This document shows, piece after piece, positions 39,301-51,300 of a DNA stretch of 64,000 nucleotides. Source of the DNA: Tigriopus japonicus (lineage: Eukaryota; Arthropoda; Copepoda; Harpacticoida; Harpacticidae); contig CM021321.1 of assembly GCA_010645155.1 (NCBI GenBank), forward strand, positions 9,078,086 through 9,142,085. The letters are read 5' to 3'. Position numbers and translations under genes: made by a program. The notes under the pieces were generated by a model. The model saw only the letters and a program-made list of their open reading frames with translations, did not search any database and was not told the origin of the DNA. Each line of letters begins with the position of its first letter. Position 1 is the first letter of the stretch.

Positions 39301-42300
39301 TTGAGAATTGAGTGGAAGAAAATGTTCAGAAAAATGTGTTTAAGCATGTTTTAAGTGACCTTACATCGTGTTTTTGCCCCTGACCTAATTAAAAAAAAAT
39401 TAGATACAGATGTGGCATTGCAATCACACCTCAAAACTGGTCTGAAAAGTTTTTGGAATTTGAAAATGACCTCTCACGCTCAAAAAAACACCGTGATGAA
39501 ATACGTCGACTTTTGTTATGTAGTGGGGAGTGAGCCAAACGAACGATATTGAAATACTGTATCTTTGTGGTTAGCAAGGGCGGCAAATTTTTGAAAAACA
39601 AAGTTTTTTGAGCATGTGGCCTCCTGTCAAGGCTTTGCTTCTCCCAAATTATACGAAGGTGCACATTGAATATGATAATTCAATTCACAGGCATAAATTC
39701 ACACAATCATAGGTTTTGGCATTGAAAATCTGTCTTTCACACTATCATTTGTACTATGATCTTCCACTTGTTTGGGCAAGTATTTTACAATATTCTTCGG
39801 AAATATTTGCCGTTTCACGCAACTTCTGGCCAGTTTCAGCAGTAAACAAGGCAGAAAAAATGACGAGAATGGCTTCTCTATAGACCTCCCTGCCCTTTCT
39901 TTAAGCCAAGAAAGTAACCATTAAAAAGGCAAAAACTTGTGTTTTTGGAAAAAATTCCGAAACCTTGTTTGCGAAGTGTCTTGGATATGAACAAACACAA
40001 CCTGAATTTTTACATAAAAAACTGTAATAATAGAATTTTGAGCAAAATCGAACAGTCAGGGTTTTTATTTGCATGGTCACACATTTCAAATGTTCCCACA
40101 CTTTTGCCCGATCAACAGTTGACAACCAGTGACACATTTTTATAGTTCCACTCCCTCTAGTGTTTCATAGAACTCAATGTATCAAGAGCAATGCATGATG
40201 AATCAAGTCATTTAGCACCATTGCTGCAGGACTGATGAAATGTGCTCAAAGCAAATTTCCAATGACTGAACTGGAGTAACGTTTCTGTATCTAGAACTGT
40301 GCTTTTCCCGTCTAGCACGGTTTGAATGAAGTAAACAACTCGCCTCGTGTTCTACGAGACGTCTGCCATTTTTCCTCATTGGGGATTTTATCTCGATAGT
40401 TTTCACTCCCTAATCCATCACTCACTGTATTGAGGTTTCTTTATGCATGCATATCAAGTTTTGGACGTGGCTTTTTCAAAATAAAGGCCCGGATACCACT
40501 TTACAGTTTTCCATCCATAACAGTTGCTTGGACCATTTGTTTCAGACATGCACAGACATGAACAAATGAGATTGAAGACCCTTTAATTAAAGATTGGAGA
40601 CTAAATGAGACAAATTGACAAAGATAGACTCAGTAAAGAGCCTCTATAAACTTCAGGGTTAATCTTTGAGGAACGCAGTGACTCTTCATTCCAGTTCACA
40701 AGCACTCGCAACCTTTGAAAGGGTCCAAAACCTACACGTCTTATTGAAAGTATCAATCAAAATTCCCATAAGGGAAAATGAGTGTACTTTGTACTCATTA
40801 ATTTGCCGCAAGGTGCAGATGAAGGGCTCTTTAGATAAAGTAAGATAAAAATGTAGTTGCCTTCTTCTGACCTTTCACGTAAGACTCGTCATTTAAAGCA
40901 AGTCTGAGAAAGGAGAACTGAAGTTTCCTATACCCATGAGAATTTTCCTGCAGAATGCAACGAGTTTTAGATTGTTGGACCAAGTCTGATTCTAGATTTA
41001 GTTTCAGAGTTGGATTCTGGGGCTCAAAATGGAATATTCTCGGCTTGTATAAAATCCTTTTTAGAGAAAGAAATGTGCCGGTCAACGAAGAAATATGTGT
41101 GGTTAGGTCTTTGAATCGCCAATATACAAAACAAACAGATCAGTGACATTTTTCTTAAACAACCTTTACTCTGGGTGGAAATGTGTGCACATTCTGCAAT
41201 AATGACATATCGTTGGCATGTTATGGATAATCTTAAGAAAACACGGTTTTATTAGTTAAAAGCGTACTATTTGGAAAATGATATCATATCAAGATAACTT
41301 TATTTGGCCACACTAATGGAATGTAATCTAATGAAGCTTAACGGTAAAACCAGACACATCAATCTTAGGATGCTCAAGAAACGTCATATTCAAGCTTGAA
41401 TCAGTCATGATCTTGAGGTTCTCAAGCAAAACATGAGTACCAACTCTAATGCAAGGTTTTTAGAGCTATCTTGGCCCATTTGAGATACATTAAGTTACAC
41501 GTTTTCCTCTTAAAAACATTTTAGAACATAAAATAAAGAGCAACTTATTATTAGGAATTGAGTTGTTCAGAATGATGTGAAGCAAATGATTCAACAATCT
41601 GTGGTCTAAGCAATATTTGAGTACGATTGCCGGAAACAGAAATGACAAATGTAGCGACAAAGCGATGTTCTAGCACTTATCATAACCCAGAATGAGGTTT
41701 TTGTGTTCTTTTTTGTCCTCTTTCAAACAATGCACGTTCTAATGTCTTTCTAAGCTCTCTAGAATTCTTATAGAAGCAACTATTTTAATCTAGGCCTTGT
41801 TGTGTTCGTTTCTTAATTGAACCTAGTTTAATAACGGTAGTTACGAAGGACAAGATTTGTTGAAAATAGGTCATGAGTTGATGCTTTCGCACCAGGGTGT
41901 CAAGGAATGTACATCTCATAATGAGAGTGGAGCTATAAAAATGTCCGGAATGTCGCACTCCCTCACTTTTTATGACGTGATGAAACCATTCATTTCCGCA
42001 AAAACTTCTTTGAGGGTTGTGCCTCATTCTTGTCTGTCTCTCTTCATTCCATTTTGCCATTGAATCTGGTCTTTTCAAAGCGACGACTTTCCTCCTTCTA
42101 TGAACAATAAATTTGGTAGATGCTGTAAATGGATGATTACTACTGGGATAATGCTTGTAAAAGAGCTGCTGAGAAAATGGTGCTACATTTTCCCCTCTTC
42201 GTTCTCTTGAGAATTGTTGAAACCAAATGGACTTGCTTTTCTAGGCACTTTTAATGGTTAAGGTGGGTTTATGACTTCATGGCAAATGGTAGTGGTAATA

Positions 42301-45300
42301 CCATTATTTTAAATAATATCAATAGCGCGTGTTCCTTTGGGGATAACTCCAACCAAAATGGACTGAACTTTTCTGAAATAGGAGGCTGCGATTAGAATAA
42401 TGTTTTCCGAAAGGTTGGAATCACGTTTATTGCGATCTTCGGCAAGGGAGACCTTGCTTGGATTGGGTAGATTCCGTATTTTAATTTGCACTGAACATCA
42501 AGCTAAAAAAGTTATGTTCTGAAGCATATCATGAATGAGTTCACCTTTTTTGAAAAAACAATTTTAAAAAAGAAAAGGGCTAGCTCATTCATTTTCTGCA
42601 GGATTTCCAGTGAGCTTTGTAATAATTTAACTTTTGACTCCGAAGTTTGATAGAGCTGAAAATTGAAATGGGTAATCACTAATCAATCTACCCATCATGA
42701 GCACGGTCTCATTTGGAGGAAAACGTAGTTGGTTTGAACTTATTGTAAAACATTAGGTCAGTTATTGAGCACGTTTGGAAGTGTAGTAAAAGCATTGAAG
42801 AAGCATAGAAAATGGAATGAAAATATCTATGCTAGATCAAGTTTCGTTGCGTTTTTCAGTCACAGCTTTTGTAGCAAAACTTGATCTGATGTTATTTCTA
42901 CTCCATCTCATATACTTCTACGTTTCTAAATATGCTTCCAATATACAATATATGTACTTCCAAACTACCCCAACAACCACCCTAAGATTCCCATCGCTAG
43001 CTTACCACTCAATAAATTCAGTGCTTTAGAATTATGCTCCTGCACTTCAAAGTTAGAATTTAGGACTTCAATTGACAGTAAAATTTTAAATAAAGGCCGC
43101 ATGTTAACGCACTTAAATTAAATAGCAAGAGTATGGCAAAATTAAGTCGAATTAGCATTCGTGTGTGCTCTCCCCAGCTGCTCCGTTTCAAATACAGGAG
43201 TTGTCACAAGTATTTGCTTGAGACCGGTTAATCTGACTTGATTTTGGTATACCCTCGCTTTTAAATTAGGTGCGTGAACATGTGGCTTTAAGTAATATTT
43301 TTTTTTTTGCATATGTGCTCTATTTACATCGTTTTGTAACTAAAATGGTGAATCCAAAACAGACATTCCAGCAAACCTTTTAACAACGTATAGTCGCTCA
43401 AAAATAGCTAAATGAAACAAATAACAAAATTTCAACATCAGAGGAAAGATATTGTTTCTTGCTGAAAAGACCAAAAAATAAGCAATTATCTTTATTCAAT
43501 TCTCAGTTTCATCAACTAAAAGGGTCAAAATTGAAAATGTTGCGGACTCTGTTCTTTCATTTGCAACTGAACTCCATTATTGAATCAGATTACCATTATT
43601 ATGATTGTGTGTTGGTGCTTTAAATCCCTTAATTCAAAGGTGGAATGAAATACTAGTAGAACCATCCATGTCCCTTTTTTGCTTTGTTTCAAGGAGTCAG
43701 AATGTAGCTTCACAGATGATATCTGAACAAGACTGTCCACACTGGGGTATTGCTCCTCCGAAATCAATTGTATAAAGTATATTAACGATTTATTTTTTTC
43801 AAGGAATCACATTCTTTGCAGCAGTAGTAGAAAATCACAAAAAACAAGAAACATTATTCAATACCTCACCCTTTGGATAGACCTCAGAGTTGTCCATTAT
43901 ATGCTATTAAAGGCTCTGTCTAAATAAATACTGCAAAACTTGCTAACCCTGGGATTCAAATAAACAAACTCCTGAGACAGCTGCACAGCTTTCCCAATAC
44001 TATTTTAATGCTCAATAGACTGACATTATAAACAATATAAAATCAAATTTGTCTTTTGAAACGCTTACTTGAAAAGAATGCGAGCTTTTTGAACACTAGA
44101 TGGCATTAGTTACGTAGTTTCAAAATTGATGAACTTTTCTTCAAAACGTCCATTGGCCTCAAAAACTTTCGGTTCATTACTGAATGAAAGATACACCTCT
44201 AAGTAAGAACTCCATTCAAGGCAATAAATGGTTACAAATAGTGGTGTTTTTGGGGGGTCGTCTGCTTTTTATTGGTGCCTTCAGCATTTTCTTAACACAA
44301 CAAAACGGCATTGGCAGCAACGCTCAAGATACAGTCCAAATAATCCGAGCATGAGAAACACGTATCTTTAATTGCCACGGCCTGTTTTTGTGATTACGAA
44401 GCACTTGGGATGTGCTTTTATCTCCAGGCCAATTAACGTCGCTGTTTCTGGTAACTAACCATGTTGCTCAAGTTAGATCAGGGCAAACCTGGAAAAGTAG
44501 CGATGAACTATTGTGATCAAAAAACGGAAGGGCAAAAACTAAGTGGATGTTAGCTAAAAATTCAATACATGAATGATTTTCTCGAATCAAATATCTGCTT
44601 TGACTTGTGCAACATGGGAGTTTTTGCTCAAAAGAAAATCAGCCATCAACTATGTCAAACTTAAAGTTCACGAAGAAGCGACATCGATTTCTTGTTAGAA
44701 TTTCCATTACCTATCCTGATCTTCGACCTTGGCGAACTATTTTTACATTAGAAATATGTAAAAATACAATATCAGGTTGAAATGTCAGCATGATCGAGGC
44801 TTTCGTTTAAATGTGACATTTAGAAAATTGATATTTTCTTAGATCTTGCGCAAGATACAGCATTTTTCTTCAAATACTGACAAAAACGTAAACTCCATTT
44901 CAACGAGTTCAAAATCAAAACTTTTTATTGAAAATGGAGTGCTTGCTATAAAATCAGATTTTGTGCACAGGAATGGTTTTCTTTTTATCAAAGACAAAAT
45001 TTGTTAGTTATGAACCGAAAGGGCTCATAACCGAAACCGAAACCAAAACCAAAACCGAAAGCAGCTGACTACAAAATTGTATAAATGGAAAATCCACCTT
45101 AAAAATTAAATTGCTCACGTGTTCGATGTTGGGTAGTCGCGAATTTTGAAAATCGGGAAACTTGAATTTAAGTAGTTTTTGGACGAAAAATTTTCGTATT
45201 TGTTGTCAAACTCCATCCTTTAAAGTACATGTCTGATTTCGGTTTCGGTAGGCGAAACCGAAACCGAAACCAAAACTTCGGCCGAAAGCGCTTTCGGTCC

Positions 45301-48300
45301 ATCACTAAAATTTTGTAGCTCCTCTAACAGCTTCTAAAGCAGGATTAGAAGAATTTTAAAACACTACTCCTGATAAACGTACTAAACAAGGGTTGTCCAG
45401 GTCTGCCAACAATATTTCGTTTTAGCTAAAATTTTGTATAAATTTTATTAATGATTGATTTGTTTACAGGGAATTGCATTCCAGGGGAAGTAAAAAATCA
45501 GCAGCCAAATTAAAAAATATATAAGTGATCCAAACTATCAATCTTAAGTGTTAAGAGATAGGATTTCGTTCCCTTTGAAACCCTCAATAATGATTGGAGC
45601 TTGTTTTCTGAAAAGTATGAAAGCAATAAGGTTTTTGAAAGAGGTCGTTGAATCGCCTGCAACACTTTTAGTCCGGCCATAATTGTAGATTGCTTAAGAA
45701 CTTATGTGATCAAGACATGAATCAAAATCCTGAACTCAATATCTATTTATCAATAGGCATATTAATACGTTAGTGCCTTTCATCCTACGCTCAATGTCAG
45801 TATTGATGACGTCTTTTCTTTGAACAAAAGAAAGAGATTTGTTCCACTTCCAAAAAGTTTGTTCCTGAAATCCGAAATTCCAAATTTGATTATCAAAAGA
45901 ATCCCAAGGACAATTTCTAAGCTTATTTTTGACTCAAATCTCTACTGATTAAAGAGATATTTCTTGTGAGCAAACTTTCTCCCAAAATGCCAGGATATTC
46001 CTTTTTTCTCCCGGTAAGACCCAAAGACATCAAAGTGAGATGATTGAACAGATTTGACATGAAGGGAAACTTTTTTCACAGGCCACCTGGAAATTGAGTC
46101 CATATTGGGTGCCACAAAGTCTCCGAAACTTGTCATCAGGTTGGATCCTCGAGATTTCTTCCGATCACTGTCAATTATGAGGAATGAAAACCCTGTTCCT
46201 TTCTACTTCAAAGCCTAGTTCCAATTAGTATTTCAATGGGGACATTGTTCCAACTCTGATGAGTGGATCAATAAGACTTATGAAAGAAGAACCTTTGAAG
46301 TATACTAAGTAGAATGGAAGAAAAATATTTGCCAGTGCTTGGGTGGGATCTTCATTAAAAGATTCGGAAGGAAGTCTAAAAATGGGACCACCAAAAAGTT
46401 GCCCCCAAAAGAGGAACTTGGACAATTTCTTGATATCATTTCTGACACCTTTGGCCAACATGCTACTCACTTTTCCATCAAACCTTCAATACGTTGGGAT
46501 ACCCTCTTTAGAGTATGGTAGTTCCCAAAATGATCGCCAGGGGACGGAATAAATGGTCAATTACTGTAATTTCCTGTATTGCATAAGAAAAAAATGTGTG
46601 AAGTTACAGTCTTGAAGAACTTTTGTTACAGTGTAAAATGTTCAATATGGGCATGTTAGATAACTCCTTTTTTGGGTGTCTATTTGAGGCGTATTACAGG
46701 ACCTCATTAAAACGGTAGAATATCGAGAAACCCTCTCTCTAAAAATATCTCTTTTCATTCTCGTGTATCTTTACTGCGCCTCCTCGGTTTGCTCTAAAAT
46801 TACGTAATAACACGTTTTTAGCAAGACTCTAATTTTCAGATTTACAGTGCTTGAAAAACTGTTTCCCTTTCATTTCTTCATTGTGCTCGCTCTTGCTTGG
46901 CCTTTGGAAATTTCGGTCAGGTTTGGGATCAAGGCGAGAATGACTTTTAGGCTTTGTGCCTCATGGGTCCTATTTTCACGGAGGTTACACTCTTTATCAT
47001 CAAAGCTAAGGTTTTATTGGCTGGAGAAGTTGACCAAAAGGAGGCAATAAAGGAAATTTGGAAAAGTGAACAACCCAAGAGAAAGAAAGTGAAATTGGTT
47101 GCAGTTGAAATGAGGGAGGACAGCTAAGGAAACGAGGAACGTGAAATGCTTCTTTTATGGAGCACTAGATTCTAAGAATTCCTTTTCATCCCCAGCTAGC
47201 TCAAGCTGATAACACCGGATCAAAAGGAATCTCTTTCTCTCATACCTTTATAACAAAGCCATATAGAGAAATAGGACATGGCATTACTGGCGGGTTTGTG
47301 GCACTTACAATGCTTACATAAACCTGAAAAGGAAAATATATGGTTATCGAATTATAAGGCAAAATCAAGAAATAGATAACCAATCCACCAAAGTCGTGGT
47401 TTACCATTAAATTTATTATATTTAGAGAGTGTCCAAAATTGAACGTTGCTCGCAGCTTTAACTGTAGGGTTTAGAGTGTAAAAGATGAAAGTTCCGAAAG
47501 AATAACTGCAAGAGAAATCTCTTCCACGTACTTTCTTCTCGGTTGTTCAATGGCACAAGTCAAACCTGGAACATGCAAGGCATATGACACAAGCTTTGTT
47601 TGTCAATATGCAGGCTTACTCCAGATTTGGCCTCGAGACCATATTCCCTCTTGACTCGCGTCATTGTTCACCCCATAATCCCTTTTACGTCTCCGAGAAT
47701 AATGGCCCCAAGACTTATACAAGATTATGCACACATCTACAGTACATGTATATGTATCCCCCGCTCCTTTTTCTTTCAGAGAAGACATGAGGAATTCCTT
47801 CAATTTCCTCTTGATCGCCCTGTTCTTTATGGACTCGTGCTATCTGGTCGGATCCATTACCGAAGCCATCCGCAAGAGCTTCAATGCCGCCACCATTCTT
47901 CATCTGTACATGTTTCCCTATTTCCTGTACCCGTGTCTGTCCATCGCCATGACCTGTTCCGTGTTTATGACCGTGGCCGTGGCCTTGGAGCGCTATATTG
48001 CCGTTCATTACCCCATAGACTACAGTCAGGCCATCAATAGCCCCGAGGCCTGCCGACGACGTCTCTTCAAGTACGTGATCCCCGTGGTGATCATGGCCGT
48101 GTTTGTGAATGCCCCCAAATTCTTCGAGTCGACAGTGGCTGAACACGCCATTTTGACCCGCCCAAATTCGTCGATGCTGCAGATTGGGAACGGATCGGTC
48201 CCTATTCAGGTGTCGGACGCAGATATCACGTATATCAAGCGGATTGAGGTCACCGATTTGAGGAAAGACCCGACGTACACGATCTACTACAATAACTGGA

Positions 48301-51300
48301 CACGACTCATGCTCATTGGCATCGTTCCCTTTATCTTGCTCATCTACTTCAACTACAAGGTAAAGGTTTCCTTTAGAAATACCCCTTTTTTTTGGAAAAA
48401 AGAGCTCCGTTCCTTGTTGGTGGATAACCCGGTCTTAAAGGTTTTAGCGCACTATTGTAGTACTAACACAAAAGGGAACAAGGTTTCTGTGTGCGTTAAC
48501 CCAAAGATCCACTAAACCTGGCTGTCAGTTTCTCATGAATGGAAGCTGAGCCTCTCACATGTACAGTAGTATATCCCTTTGATTGCTTCACACGTACAGC
48601 TCATACTTTCTGGCATCTGACACGTGTCAGCGATTTCTTCTCTTCCAACTCCCCCCCTCCCTCCTCTCCCAAGGGTATTTGGGCCTAAAAGATCGACATG
48701 ACAAACTGATGAATATGAAGCCGACGTTTGAGTTACGCTTATGCCACAAGGACTAAAGAAGCCCTTTATTCTCCCATCTTCCGTCCTTCTTAGTCCACGC
48801 CATTACTGAGGTTAGACAAGGCACCGCAGAAGATGTATTCACGTGCATTAAGTCAGACATCTTGGAGCTTAACCGAGATTAAAGAGCTCAACCCTCGTGG
48901 TCCAGCACACGCTTTGACACCAGGGATGCCGCGGACACAAAATCAATTGCTAGTAACGTTTCCGCAACCCTGAGCTCATTCTGCAATGGCCCTGAAGTCC
49001 ACTTGATCTATCTATGGGTGTTGTACACACACACTTGTGTGTGTGTGTGTGTTGCATGTTCTTCCAGGATCTTTGCTTGCTTTGTCTGCTGTATCCGCTC
49101 TTTGCTTAAGCGAAACTCGAGGCCATGATAAAAGTCAGGCCTTCAAGGCTTTGACTTTTGAAGTGTGAAGTGGTCTTTTATTGGGAATTTCTGGGCTCCT
49201 TTCCGGCACAATGTATTTCCAAATCAATGCCGGTTTTCTAGATCCTAAAATCGGGACAAAACGGGCGACCCTCAAGTGGAAACGTCTCTCTGTCCCTCCT
49301 CTCTTGGTGGTGAGGTCAAGATGAACTCGAGCTTTTCAGTGCGAGTGAACAAAGTCCTTGGACGAGCCTTCAAAAGGTGGAAGATGACCCAATGAGTAAT
49401 GAGAGTAAGCACCTCTTAGATCTCCAATATCAAAGGCTCTGCAACTTTGCTTACATCTACGTACCTCTTAGTTTCCTCCGTCGTCCACAACTCGACGACG
49501 ACGTATCTTAAGTAGAATCTGGAGCTCGCTGAAAGTGTGAATGCAAGTGGCCTTCCACAACAAAAGACTCGAGGGGAACCCACCCGTCGCGAAGAACCAT
49601 TAAAGTTACATAGACTAATGTAGGAGTGGCATAGGATGAGCGAAAGAAAGATTCCGTGCTCGTCCTTCAAATTCCACGATGACAAAAACACCGAACCAGA
49701 TCACCTCGATTTCCTGTTCCCACATAAATGGATCACTGGATCCGCTAGAAAAGCTGGAATGCTCAGATCTGAGTGGCAATAACATAATGATCCCTCGTTT
49801 TCTTGCTTGGATTGAGCTCGTACTACGTAGGCTATCGGGGAAGTGTACTAGAGTGGACAAGCAAGGACAGTGGGATCTTTTCTAAAGAGAGATGGTGTTA
49901 GCCAAGAAAGCACGACAGACACTCTGGATTTCATCCCAGGGGATTAACTTGGCCTAGTTTTGTCATCCTAATGCGCCTCAGTGGAGGGGTCTTCGTGCAC
50001 CTCAATGTGTACACTGTGAAATAAGTGCCACACAATTCTTCATGGGTACCTGAGTGATGATCTAAGGGGCCCTACTGTGCTCTTAAACGGCAAAGTTCGT
50101 GATAAAGTTGAATGTAAAGGCTGGCCTGCACGTCAATTATTCATCAAATAATTCAACAAACATTTGTCGAAATGTTTCATGGCTGAACCATTTGTAGTAC
50201 TTGGTTCACCAAACATTTTGAACATTTCGGCAAATATTTGTCAAAATATTTGATGACTTATTTGACGTGTAGACCAGCCTTAAGCTATAAAATCTTTTCA
50301 AAACATTCTTACACGTCAAAGAAAAAAAACAATTAGTACTGCCTTAATTTTCCCGGACATTTGCCTCCATATTTTAAGCCTTTTCATTCATAAATTAACG
50401 GAAATTTTTCACCCGTAAATGGCCGACGGATGAAAGGCCAACCAATTATCACTCTAACTCTAGGACCTCTTGAGGACACCAATGTTCAATGAAGACTCAC
50501 AAAAGCCCTGATTCATTAGGGCTTACAAGATGGGGATTTCAGGTGCACAAAGTGTCTCAACATCGGAACAGTATAAGAGCATAAGAACAGCCATCAGACT
50601 GATGTTCGTAAAAACATTGACTTCTTGATGGAGAGTAGTAAGGCGCATATATTATAAAGTACACAAACGAAAGCAAAGATCCCAGACAAGCTCCACTGGG
50701 ATGTGTCTTCGCGTAATGGATGAGTTCTCTATCCATCACTTTCTGTCGCTAACTAAAACAAGACGGATTTTCCATTCTTAAGAAGGCCGGAAAGAGTCCT
50801 TTGTGTTATTGAAAACCCAAAATGAGTGTCACTCCCATCACAATGGTATTTGGAACAAACTGGTTCTGTTATAATGATGATATTTAATTATACTCTGTAA
50901 TAAGGTGACTGATTTGAGTTCTAATTACTCTTCGAATTGTAACCAAATGTTTAAGATGAATAGGCTGATGATTAGAAGATTAGTGACAAAATGATAGAAT
51001 GACAAATTTGGATAAAGACAACAATAAATGATTCCCTTGTAACAATTTCATGACAAAAATAAGCATTAGGGTCAAAAATCAAACATTATTAAGTTTCCTT
51101 AAAATTGGAAATTTCGAGTTCAATGAACCTTACCCTTTAAAGTCATCATAAGGCACCACATGCTGGAATTTTTAGTCACATTTATGGCCTACCAACACAT
51201 GCCAAAATTTCAATATTGTTGTGAAGAAGAAATATTTGGAAAATAAAGTATAAAATTGTACATTCGATATTTAGTTTCAAGAAAATGTCAGCACCTTTTC

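Larger units (their letters stand above)
27380..47779 (+). other. GPCR intron 1, about 20.4 kb
   Basis: A canonical GTAGGT...TTTCAG intron in phase 2. I see no conserved host exon inside it. It contains the 42-bp perfect inverted repeat at 29116/29225, the 34411-34570 inverted repeat, MITE-A copies at 34656 and 34951, the long-TIR element 35151-35810, the foldback cluster 36903-39556, a MITE-A fragment at 40181, a MITE-B copy at 42757 and a hAT-like element at 45005. Stretches 27380-29110, 29270-34400, 39560-40180, 40290-42750, 42985-45000 and 45310-47770 show only AT-rich sequence with short chance ORFs. Confidence 0.85.

Noticed and set aside
47715..48146. 143-codon minus-strand ORF rich in His and Gly
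   Set aside because: It lies entirely antisense to the conserved GPCR exon 2, whose codon usage explains the composition.
48360..48515. Extension of GPCR exon 2 reading frame past the donor
   Set aside because: A strong GTAAAG donor precedes it, and the added residues are unlike any receptor loop; treated as intron.
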